The position numbers and the translations under genes are program-made. From an uncultured Coriobacteriaceae bacterium (GTDB lineage Bacteria > Actinomycetota > Coriobacteriia > Coriobacteriales > Eggerthellaceae), in contig URQU01000029.1 of the NCBI GenBank assembly GCA_900550055.1, forward strand, positions 1 through 22,705: DNA of 22,705 bases. Direction: 5' to 3'. How positions within the stretch are numbered: position 1 is the stretch's first letter; each line of letters opens with the position of its first letter. Shown here one piece after another: positions 15,668 through 22,705 of this stretch. The notes under the pieces were generated by a model, which was given only the letters and a program-made list of their open reading frames with translations, made no database searches and was not told where the DNA came from.

Positions 15668-15695
15668 TTGCGCTGGTCGGCGTTCGCGCTATAAT
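15668..15695 (+). promoter_or_regulatory. Promoter of the infC-rpmI-rplT operon
   Basis: TTGCGC (15668-15673) and a perfect TATAAT (15690-15695) with a 16-base spacer. Transcription from about 15702 would give a leader of some 160 bases before infC. Confidence 0.7.
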
Positions 15696-15799
15696 AAACG
15701 AGCTGTTCACAAGCGGGGGCATAGCGCCTCCCACCTAGTTCGGCGCTTTCAAGCTGCTGATGGGTTGTATGAATACCTGAACATGGTTCGTTCATCACG

Positions 15800-15828
15800 C
15801 CCGCATGCTTGAAGCTGTGGGTTTTTTT
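15800..15828 (+). terminator. Attenuator in the infC-rpmI-rplT leader
   Basis: CCCGCA (15800-15805) pairs with TGTGGG (15816-15821), with GC/GC pairs above, followed by seven T bases. This is an intrinsic terminator just before the infC start. TTCAAGC (15748-15754) can pair instead with GCTTGAA (15807-15813), and CCCAC (15730-15734) with GTGGG (15817-15821); either would break the terminator. In other bacteria this operon is controlled by L20 or IF3 through its leader, and the layout fits such control. Confidence 0.6.
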
Positions 15829-15860
15829 ATGCCATGCGATACCGCATGCAAGGAAGGAAG

Positions 15861-16451
15861 GTGAGTGCGATAGCCGCTCAAGAGCCTAGGCTCAACGAAC
15901 AGATCACGGTGCGCGAGTGCCGCCTGATCGGGTTCGACGGAACGCAGCTGGGTATCTACCCGGTTGCCCAGGCGCAGCGCGTTGCTGACGACCAGGGGCT
16001 TGATCTTGTTGAAATCGCCCCGAATGCGGAACCGCCCGTGTGCCGCATCATGGATTACGGCAAGTTCAAGTACGATCAGGCCATCAAGGCGAAGCAGGCT
16101 CGCAAGAACCAAAGCAAGATCGAGACCAAGGAAATGAAGTTCCGCCCGAAGATCGACGTGGGGGACTACACCACGAAGAAGAAGCATGTGCTTCGCTTTC
16201 TCTCCGCTGGCAACAAGGTCAAGATCACCATCATGTTCCGCGGCCGCGAGATGGCCCATCCGGAACAGGGCCTGACCATTCTGGAGCGCCTGGCCGACGA
16301 CCTGAAGGACATTGCGGTCATCGAGAGCCAGCCGAAGATGGAAGGCCGCAACATGCACATGCTCATCGCCCCGCTTCCCGCAAGCATGGCGGCGAAGAAA
16401 AAGAAGGCAAACGACAAGAAAGACGAAGGAAAGGACGAAGGCAATGCCTAA
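15861..16451 (+). CDS. infC: Translation initiation factor IF-3
   Basis: IF3 binds the 30S subunit, checks start-codon pairing and prevents early 50S joining. The N-terminal domain begins around RLNEQITVRECRLIG with the family stretch APNAEPPVCRIMDYGKFKYDQ. A linker rich in Lys leads to the C-terminal domain (KFRPKIDVGDYTTKKKHVLRFL, then MFRGREMAHPEQG). A Lys/Asp/Glu-rich tail ends the protein. The start is uncertain. I give GTG 15861, but AAGGAAGGAAGG at 15850-15861 is better spaced (8 bases) for ATA 15870, and two ATGs (15834, 15846) lie upstream of that site with no ribosome site of their own. infC often uses a non-AUG start for self-control. The gene overlaps rpmI by 8 bases. Confidence 0.95.
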   Translation: MSAIAAQEPRLNEQITVRECRLIGFDGTQLGIYPVAQAQRVADDQGLDLVEIAPNAEPPVCRIMDYGKFKYDQAIKAKQARKNQSKIETKEMKFRPKIDVGDYTTKKKHVLRFLSAGNKVKITIMFRGREMAHPEQGLTILERLADDLKDIAVIESQPKMEGRNMHMLIAPLPASMAAKKKKANDKKDEGKDEGNA

Positions 16452-16641
16452 GATGAAGACCCATCGCGGTACGGCAAAGCGCTTCCGCGTTACCGGCTCC
16501 GGCAAGATCATGCGTGCTAAGGCCTACAAGAGCCACATTCTGACGAAGAAGTCCCAGAAGCGTAAGCGTAATTTCCGTCACGAGACCGAGCTGTCCGCCG
16601 CTGACCGTCGCGTCGTGGCCCGCAACCTCGGCCGTCGCTAA
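16444..16641 (+). CDS. rpmI: 50S ribosomal protein L35
   Basis: 65 residues, very basic and full-length for L35. It begins MPKMKTHRGTAKRFRVTGSGK, continues through AYKSHILTKKSQKRKRNFR, and closes with DRRVVARNLGRR, all typical of the family. Its ATG lies inside the last codons of infC, an 8-base overlap, so translation is probably coupled to infC, and the ribosome site falls within the infC coding tail (GGAAAGGACGAAGG). Second gene of the classic infC-rpmI-rplT order; rplT starts 24 bases after its stop. Confidence 0.96.
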   Translation: MPKMKTHRGTAKRFRVTGSGKIMRAKAYKSHILTKKSQKRKRNFRHETELSAADRRVVARNLGRR

Positions 16642-16665
16642 GTTTTAAAGGAGCAGTGATAATCA

Positions 16666-17019
16666 ATGGCTCGTATCAAGCGTGCAGTCAACGCCAAGAA
16701 GAAGCGTCGCACCGTCCTTAACCGTGCAAAGGGCTACTATGGTGCCAAGTCCCGTTCCTACACCGCTGCTAAGGAACAGGTCCAGCACTCCCTGCAGTAC
16801 CAGTACCGCGATCGCCGCAACAAGAAGCGCGAGATCCGTCGTCTGTGGATCACCCGCATCAACGCCGGCGCCCGTCTGAACGGCATGAGCTACTCCGCCT
16901 TCATGAACGGCCTGAAGAAGGCTGGCGTGGAGCTGGACCGCAAGGTGCTCTCCGATATGGCCATCAACGACCCCGCGGCTTTCACCGCCATCGTCGAGGT
17001 CGCCAAGAAGGCCCTGTAA
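16666..17019 (+). CDS. rplT: 50S ribosomal protein L20
   Basis: 117 residues, the usual L20 length. The basic N-terminal extension MARIKRAVNAKKKRRTVLNRAKGYYGAKSR threads into 23S rRNA early in 50S assembly. The globular end has the typical LWITRINAGARLNGMSYS and the closing AVVEVAKKAL-like helix (here AIVEVAKKAL). AAAGGAG precedes the ATG. In several bacteria L20 also represses this operon by binding its leader or mRNA, and an attenuator-like leader is present upstream of infC here. Last gene of the operon, followed by a strong terminator. Confidence 0.97.
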   Translation: MARIKRAVNAKKKRRTVLNRAKGYYGAKSRSYTAAKEQVQHSLQYQYRDRRNKKREIRRLWITRINAGARLNGMSYSAFMNGLKKAGVELDRKVLSDMAINDPAAFTAIVEVAKKAL

Positions 17020-17042
17020 GCTACATATAGCTTCATAGATGC

Positions 17043-17076
17043 AACACCCCGCCTGGAAATCCAGGCGGGGTGTTTT
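17043..17076 (+). terminator. Terminator of the infC-rpmI-rplT operon
   Basis: A perfect 14-bp stem AACACCCCGCCTGG / CCAGGCGGGGTGTT with an AAAT loop, ending in TTTT. It lies 23 bases after rplT. The stretch 17077-17323 beyond it is a convergent spacer; I see only a GATCGG/CCGATC hairpin (17149-17167) and no gene. Confidence 0.92.
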
Positions 17077-17325
17077 GCGTTCCGGCGGCGTGTTGCGGCG
17101 AGCGTGTTCGACGATCGCTTGTGGGCGGCCTGTTGCGGGCATTGATCGGATCGGCATTAAACCGATCGAACCGAAATGTTCGGCTTGCGAGTCGATGCTT
17201 TTGAATTGCAAGCACGTTACGGTTTGCGGTTTTACAGGGGGTTGGGGATAGTGCAGCATTAAAGGCGCGGTCCTTTTTTGCGGGCGTCTTCGCCATCTTT
17301 CAGGTGTTCCGAGATTTCGGACGCG

Positions 17326-17351
17326 AAAAAAGCGCCCCTTAAGGGCGCTTT
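17326..17351 (-). terminator. Terminator of the NifX-family gene
   Basis: AAAGCGCCC (17329-17337) pairs with GGGCGCTTT (17343-17351). On the - strand it runs into a TTTTTT tract, the complement of 17326-17331. It lies 34 bases past the gene's stop. Confidence 0.85.
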
Positions 17352-17385
17352 CAACGTGCCATGCTATCGCGTGGCGCTAAAGCGC

Positions 17386-17718
17386 CTACGAAGCCTCCAG
17401 CTCTTCGTGCGTTCCGGACAGCGTGCGGCCGATATACGTGTGTGCAGCAGCGGACGCGGTTCCGGTGTAGCCGGTTTGAACCTCGATGCCGGCCGCTTTC
17501 AGGGCCGTCTCGGAGGTTGGATCGATCCTGTTGACGATCATGACGCTGACTTCAAGGTCCTTCAGCACCTGAGCCAGCTGAGCCGGAGGGAACGAAAGAT
17601 TCGGCATGTTCTGGCAATCGGCGAACATGCCACGGTCAACGCGATAGCACATGAAACTAGAGCTGCGTGCGAACCTTGGCGCCACATCAAGCCCTTGACA
17701 AGCTACCGCTATGCGCAT
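17386..17718 (-). CDS. NifX/NifB-type (dinitrogenase FeMo-cofactor biosynthesis domain) protein
   Basis: A 110-residue, single-domain cytosolic protein. The start MRIAVACQGLDVAPRFARSSSFMCY has the family's opening β-strand and the VAPRFG-like segment. The middle DLEVSVMIVNRIDPTSETALKAAGIEV and YTGTASAAAHTYI complete the ribonuclease H-like fold of the MTH1175/NifX group. In nitrogen fixers such domains hold iron-molybdenum cofactor precursors; stand-alone copies are widespread in anaerobes that do not fix nitrogen, and their role is unclear. No nif gene is nearby. AGGAGGGAGG close upstream of the ATG supports the start strongly. It has its own terminator and so is monocistronic. Confidence 0.82.
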   Translation of the reverse strand: MRIAVACQGLDVAPRFARSSSFMCYRVDRGMFADCQNMPNLSFPPAQLAQVLKDLEVSVMIVNRIDPTSETALKAAGIEVQTGYTGTASAAAHTYIGRTLSGTHEELEAS

Positions 17719-17774
17719 GGCGTCCTCCCTCCTAAAGACGTATACACTTTACCGATAGATTACCGGGCTTCTAT

Positions 17775-17796
17775 GCGCCGGCCCCTTAACCGGCGC
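17775..17796 (-). terminator. Hairpin downstream of the DEAD-box helicase gene
   Basis: GCGCCGG (17775-17781) pairs perfectly with CCGGCGC (17790-17796) around CCCCTTAA. It lies 12 bases past the helicase stop on the - strand. There is no U-run, so it may mainly protect the 3' end. Confidence 0.5.
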
Positions 17797-17807
17797 AATA
17801 GCATCTG

Positions 17808-19319
<1,512 letters not shown>

Positions 19320-19351
19320 GTAAGGTAGATCCTTTCCAGATGCGCGCGGCT

Positions 19352-20614
19352 CTATCGCACGTGCGCGGGTTTATGCCCCCAATAGAAATGGAGGAAGTGC
19401 TTCTTGTATAGCGGGTTTGCCGGGTCTTTCTCGACATTTGCCAGTTTCATGGCGGCGCACGCTATGTCGCGCGCAGCGTCGGGACGGCGAAGAAAGCTAC
19501 CGTTGACCAGCATCGATCGGGCGCTCTCGGGGTTGCGCGAGATGTGGCGCAGCGCTTCGAGCAGCTCTCGCCAGGTGGTGACGTGCATGGCCGCGCCATG
19601 TGCGGTCAGCAGCCTGACGTTGGCGTTTTCCTGACCGTATGCGCGGCCTAGCAAGATCATGGGCACCTGGGCGCACAGGCATTCGGTGACGGTAAGGCCG
19701 CCCGATTTGCAGATGACCAAATCGGATGCCGCCATAAGCCCCGCCATGCCTTCCACATACTCGAGCACCGTCACGTAATCGGAGATGCCAAGATCGCTGC
19801 AGGCCCTTCGGAGATGGCCGGCGTACTCGGCGTCGTTCCCCGCGACGAACACGAAATGCAGGGTGTCACTGAACGTGTGCAGATACGGCAGCAGGTTGTC
19901 GAGCGCCGTTCGGAAGTGCACGTAGGGCCGGGGCAGATAGGCTCCGGCCAGTGCCAGCACGATGCGCTTGTCCTGCGGCAGCCCCAACCGTTGACGGGTT
20001 TGCTCGCGGTCGTAGCTTGCGCGGAAATCCTCGCGAGTGGGGATGCCGGTGATACGGATGCGCTGCTCGGGCACCAGGCGCGGGCGCAGCGTTTCGGCCA
20101 TGCTTTCCGTGGCCACGCAGAACAGGTCGCTGGACTGATGCGGCCAGAGGCCCTCGGTCTCGTAGTCGGTGGGAACGCACACGATGGGGAAGTGCTGCCC
20201 GGTGAGCATACGCGCCGCCACGGCTACGTTGGCCGCGGTGATGTGCGTGCAGATGATGGCAAGCGGGCGCCGTTTGCGCACCAGTTCGGTGAACTTGCCG
20301 TACATCAGGTGCGACCATATGCTGCCGCCGCCCCACAAAAGCCTGCCGGTAAACGTGAAGCGCCACGTCAGGTCGTATATAGGGCGGGTAGGGCCGGTGA
20401 ACATGGAAGCGGTTTTGTCGCCATCGAACACCACGCGGCCGAAATCGAGCACGTCAAGCACTTCGACCTCAAGTCCGTCGGGGAGCTTCGGCACATCCGG
20501 AAAGGCCTCGGTGGGCTGTTCGCGCCCTTCGGCCTGCTCGGCTTTCATGCATTCGAAGGCCTGCGCTATAGCGTTCGCCGCGCTGCGGTGTCCCGATCCC
20601 ACCGAAGCGTGCAT
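19352..20614 (-). CDS. GT28 (MGDG synthase/UgtP-like) glycolipid glycosyltransferase
   Basis: 420 residues from the first ATG. The HASVGSGHRSAANAIAQAFE start is the acceptor-side motif of MGDG synthases and processive diacylglycerol glucosyltransferases, relatives of MurG. The donor half has IRITGIPTREDF, VFVAGND, VEGMAGLMAASDLVICKSGGLTVTECL and GQENAN. Such enzymes add a sugar from a nucleotide sugar to diacylglycerol at the membrane face. ATG 20614 has no ribosome site and would cut off the first β-strand. The frame stays open upstream, reading APLVIVMHASVGSGH, back to three ATC codons (20672-20680) just after AAGGGAAGG. The true start is therefore probably upstream and non-AUG. It is followed by the helicase gene. 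Confidence 0.85.
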   Translation of the reverse strand: MHASVGSGHRSAANAIAQAFECMKAEQAEGREQPTEAFPDVPKLPDGLEVEVLDVLDFGRVVFDGDKTASMFTGPTRPIYDLTWRFTFTGRLLWGGGSIWSHLMYGKFTELVRKRRPLAIICTHITAANVAVAARMLTGQHFPIVCVPTDYETEGLWPHQSSDLFCVATESMAETLRPRLVPEQRIRITGIPTREDFRASYDREQTRQRLGLPQDKRIVLALAGAYLPRPYVHFRTALDNLLPYLHTFSDTLHFVFVAGNDAEYAGHLRRACSDLGISDYVTVLEYVEGMAGLMAASDLVICKSGGLTVTECLCAQVPMILLGRAYGQENANVRLLTAHGAAMHVTTWRELLEALRHISRNPESARSMLVNGSFLRRPDAARDIACAAMKLANVEKDPANPLYKKHFLHFYWGHKPAHVR

Positions 20615-20701
20615 GACGATGACCAGCGGTGCGGCCTGCTCGTTTCGCGGATCGGTTTCGGCGGGGGTAGCGATGATGATTGCCTTCCCTTCAAGATAGC
20701 G

Positions 20702-20723
20702 AAAAAGCCGGCGAGCCGGCTTT
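20702..20723 (-). terminator. Terminator between tRNA-Glu and the GT28 gene
   Basis: On the - strand AAAGCCGG/CCGGCTTT (arms 20704-20711 and 20716-20723) with a 4-base loop runs into TTTTT. It ends only about 12 bases before the ribosome site of the GT28 gene, so it may serve both as the tRNA terminator and as an attenuator for that gene. Confidence 0.8.
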
Positions 20724-20735
20724 CACTAATAAGAA

Positions 20736-20756
20736 GGGCCGGTACTCGACCAGCCC
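20736..20756 (-). terminator. First of two hairpins after tRNA-Glu
   Basis: GGGC-GGT pairs with ACC-GCCC with one internal mismatch and a 5-base loop, followed on the - strand by TTCTTATT. It lies 11 bases after the tRNA 3' end, forming a tandem with the stronger hairpin at 20702-20723. Confidence 0.45.
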
Positions 20757-20767
20757 TAGCGTTCGAA

Positions 20768-20842
20768 TGGTGCCCCCAACGAGAATCGAACTCGTGTCTC
20801 AGCCTTGAAAGGGCCGCGTCCTGACCTCTAGACTATGGGGAC
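20768..20842 (-). tRNA. tRNA-Glu (anticodon UUC)
   Basis: 75 bases including an encoded CCA end. The acceptor stem GTCCCCA / TGGGGGC has one T-G pair. The anticodon arm is CGGCC-CTTTCAA-GGCTG with TTC as the anticodon (complement of 20807-20809). The T arm is ACGAG-TTCGATT-CTCGT. The cloverleaf is complete. It charges glutamate and reads GAA and GAG. Confidence 0.96.
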
Positions 20843-20876
20843 GGGTTGCGCTTCCGTCTCGAAAAGCAGCCCGTTT

Positions 20877-20905
20877 AGTATGCCAAAAAGCAATTCGTTT
20901 CGCAA
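20877..20905 (-). promoter_or_regulatory. Promoter of tRNA-Glu
   Basis: On the - strand TTGCGA (20900-20905) and CATACT (20877-20882) have a 17-base spacer. The -10 box is 34 bases before the tRNA 5' end. Confidence 0.6.
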
Positions 20906-20918
20906 GCCCCTATTGGGC

Positions 20919-20943
20919 GGTTGTGCATATTTCTTACACAACC
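20919..20943. repeat. Inverted repeat just upstream of the tRNA-Glu promoter
   Basis: GGTTGTG (20919-20925) and CACAACC (20937-20943) are perfect inverted arms 11 bases apart, starting 14 bases upstream of the -35 box. This could be a regulator binding site or a small hairpin. Confidence 0.4.
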
Positions 20944-21003
20944 TGATCCCGTTTCAACATACCGGAAGGGCTCGTTTCGCTAAAACCCCCGTAGACTGAT
21001 GAC

Positions 21004-21068
21004 CGTCGACAAGGGCGTGAAACGATCGGATGCATTGGCCTGCGCTGATGGGGACGCCCTTGCCGACG
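21004..21068 (-). repeat. Long 15-bp inverted repeat downstream of the MurF::GT2 frame
   Basis: CGTCGACAAGGGCGT (21004-21018) and ACGCCCTTGCCGACG (21054-21068) match at 14 of 15 positions with a 35-base loop. It lies 40 bases past the stop of the right-edge gene. It may be that gene's terminator (a TTTT tract follows on the - strand about 15 bases later) or a structured RNA. Confidence 0.5.
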
Positions 21069-21108
21069 GAACAGGAGGCTGCGGGAGGCGTTTGCCCGCT
21101 GCGGTGCG

Positions 21109-22705
21109 TTAGCGTCCGTAGCGCTCGTAGGCTTCCGTGACCTCGATCTCGTACTGCTTGCGGTTGCCCTTGACCACCGTGTCCAAGATCAGGCCGCACG
21201 CGAAGCATAGCAGGCCGACGAACACCAGGCCCACCGCCAGAAGCGCCGTGGGCAGCTTCGGCACCAGGCCCGTGGCGGCGAACTGCGCGATGACCGGCAC
21301 GCCGGCGACAAGCCCCAGCACCACGAACAGCAGCGCCACCCAGGAGAACAGCGCCAGCGGCTTGTAGTCCTTGAACAGCGACATGATCATCATGAGCACC
21401 TTGAAGCCGTCGGAGAAGGTGGACAGCTTCGACTCCGAGCCCTCGGGGCGGTCGCGGTAGTCGATGGGCACCTCGGCGATGCGCCAGCGCTTGTCGACGG
21501 CGTGGATGGACAGCTCGGTCTCGATCTCGAAGCCCGGCGAGAGCACGGGCATGGTCTTGGCGAACACCTTGTTGTAGGCGCGGTAGCCCGTCATGACGTC
21601 GGAGAACTCGAAGCCGTAGATGGCCTTGATCAAAAAGCGCACCAGGTCGTTTCCGAAGCCGTGGAAGGCGCGGTCGTTCTCCTCGCCGTAGGTGCCGTTC
21701 GACAGGCGGTCGCCCACCACCATGTCGGCCTCGTCGGCGAAAAGCGGCGCGAGCAGGGCAGGGGCGGCCTCGGCGGGGTAGGTGTCGTCGCCGTCGACCA
21801 TGAGGTAGGCCTCGGCGTCGATGTCGCGCATCATCTGGCGCACGACGTTGCCCTTGCCCTGGCGGCGCTCCACCTTGACGATGGCCCCGTGGGCGCGCGC
21901 GATGTCGCCGGTGCCGTCGGAGGAGTTGTTGTCGTAGACGTACACGGCCGCCTCGGGCAGCACGCGGCGGAAGTCGTCGACCACCTTGCGGCCCGGGAGG
22001 TTCAGCTTAACCTCGCGGGCCCAGCCGTCGGCGCAGCGGACGGTGAAGGAGGGCAGGCCCTCGGAGTCCAGGCTCAAGCCCTCGGCGCGGACGGCATCGC
22101 CCTCTCGGCCGCCCACAAGCTCGACTGCGACGCCCGCGGGGCGCGCGAAGCCGTCGGCGATGAAGGCCGTGAGGTCGCAGGCGGACGGCATGACGAGCGT
22201 CCGCTCGACGCCGCCCGCAGCCGTCGAGGCGTCGCGCATCCGCGCGCAGACCTCGGCCTTGGCGCGCGCGATGTTCTCCCGGCTGCCGAGGATGCCGATG
22301 TGGGAGGTGCCGATGGTGGTCACGCAGGCGAGCGCCGGCGAGCACGCGCCCGCCAGGCGGCTGATCTCGCCGGGGTGGTTCATGCCGAGCTCGCAGACAA
22401 CGACCTCGGAGTCCTCCGGGGCGGCGAGCAGCGTGAGCGGCATGCCGATGAGGTTGTTGAGGTTGCCGACGGTGGCATGGGTCCGTCGGGTGGCACCGAA
22501 GCCGGCGCGCAGCATGTCCTTCGTGGTGGTCTTGCCCACCGAGCCGGTCATCGCCACCACGGTGAGACGATCGCCTTGCTCGGCTGCCGCCTGGCGCAGT
22601 GCCTCCAGGTGGGTGCGGGCCAGCGCGCCGAGGGCCGCCACGGTGTCCTCCACGAGGACGAGCCCCATGGTCGGCTCCTCGGCCTGCCCCTGGGACAGTC
22701 CGCTG
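21109..22705 (-). CDS. Chimeric frame: MurF front part joined to a GtrB/DPM1-like GT2 (runs off the right edge)
   Basis: The frame stays open to the window edge, so it is partial at its start; residues are numbered from ATG 22668. Residues 1-226 are the central ATP domain of MurF (UDP-MurNAc-tripeptide:D-Ala-D-Ala ligase): GSVGKTTTKD (42-51), GNLNNLIGMPLTLL, ELGMNHPGEIS, TIGTSHIGILGSRENIARAKAE, ending in LPGR at 224-227. From about 228 the chain is a dolichyl-phosphate-mannose-synthase-like GT2: VYVYDNNSSDGT, MVDGDDTYPA, VGDRLSNGTY, MTGYRAYNK and EIETELSIHA, then two membrane helices and a charged end. The MurF part lacks its C-terminal domain. The GT2 part lacks its first strand and PCYNE motif. 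Neither half looks complete, so this is either a deletion fusion or a sequence mis-join near 21982-21993. Confidence 0.8.
   Translation of the reverse strand, partial: SGLSQGQAEEPTMGLVLVEDTVAALGALARTHLEALRQAAAEQGDRLTVVAMTGSVGKTTTKDMLRAGFGATRRTHATVGNLNNLIGMPLTLLAAPEDSEVVVCELGMNHPGEISRLAGACSPALACVTTIGTSHIGILGSRENIARAKAEVCARMRDASTAAGGVERTLVMPSACDLTAFIADGFARPAGVAVELVGGREGDAVRAEGLSLDSEGLPSFTVRCADGWAREVKLNLPGRKVVDDFRRVLPEAAVYVYDNNSSDGTGDIARAHGAIVKVERRQGKGNVVRQMMRDIDAEAYLMVDGDDTYPAEAAPALLAPLFADEADMVVGDRLSNGTYGEENDRAFHGFGNDLVRFLIKAIYGFEFSDVMTGYRAYNKVFAKTMPVLSPGFEIETELSIHAVDKRWRIAEVPIDYRDRPEGSESKLSTFSDGFKVLMMIMSLFKDYKPLALFSWVALLFVVLGLVAGVPVIAQFAATGLVPKLPTALLAVGLVFVGLLCFACGLILDTVVKGNRKQYEIEVTEAYERYGR

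Noticed and set aside
17386..17718. Nitrogen fixation gene
   Set aside because: A single NifX-type domain with no nif neighbours; stand-alone copies are common in anaerobes that do not fix nitrogen.

Overview
The window is about 22.7 kb of dense bacterial DNA carrying one tRNA gene, a ribosomal protein operon and about fifteen protein genes. The proteins resemble actinobacterial ones (IF3-L35-L20 operon, LarB/LarC, a PreP-like M16C peptidase, a MurF fragment). Together with the high GC and an anaerobe-like gene set, they suggest a gut member of Coriobacteriia, probably Eggerthellaceae. That placement is an inference from protein character, not from a marker gene. GC is uneven by eye: one sampled line in the left 4 kb is 50% and one at the right end is 70%.

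Left block (1-4113, + strand): the tail of an unidentified gene, a DMT/EamA exporter, a close homologue of true creatinine amidohydrolase with all its metal ligands, a possible 25-codon leader ORF, and an MHS-type MFS transporter. This reads as a creatinine (or similar cyclic amide) uptake and hydrolysis module. Next (4297-4630, - strand) is a promoter-driven 56-codon gene for a Cys-containing basic peptide of unknown family. After it comes a membrane GT2 synthase (5153-6469) behind a leader with three tandem hairpins.

Middle block (6773-13693): ComF (-), an orphan lipoprotein solute-binding protein (+), a LarB protein fused to a reduced LarC N-terminal domain behind a MerR-style promoter (+), and an M16C metallopeptidase (-). 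Two membrane proteins of unknown function follow (13871-15447, +).

Right block: the infC-rpmI-rplT operon with a promoter, an attenuator-like leader and a possible non-AUG infC start; a stand-alone NifX/NifB-type protein (-); a GT28 glycolipid glycosyltransferase and a DEAD-box helicase in one - strand unit, lying just downstream of tRNA-Glu and its terminators; and, at the right edge, one open frame joining the front of MurF to the back of a dolichyl-phosphate-mannose-synthase-like GT2.

The observations most worth following are the MurF::GT2 chimera (real fusion or mis-join), the LarB-LarC1 fusion with its 19-bp-spacer dyad promoter, the creatininase module, the 56-residue Cys peptide, and two genes (infC and the GT28 gene) whose best starts may be non-AUG. 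I saw no CRISPR array, insertion sequence or phage gene.
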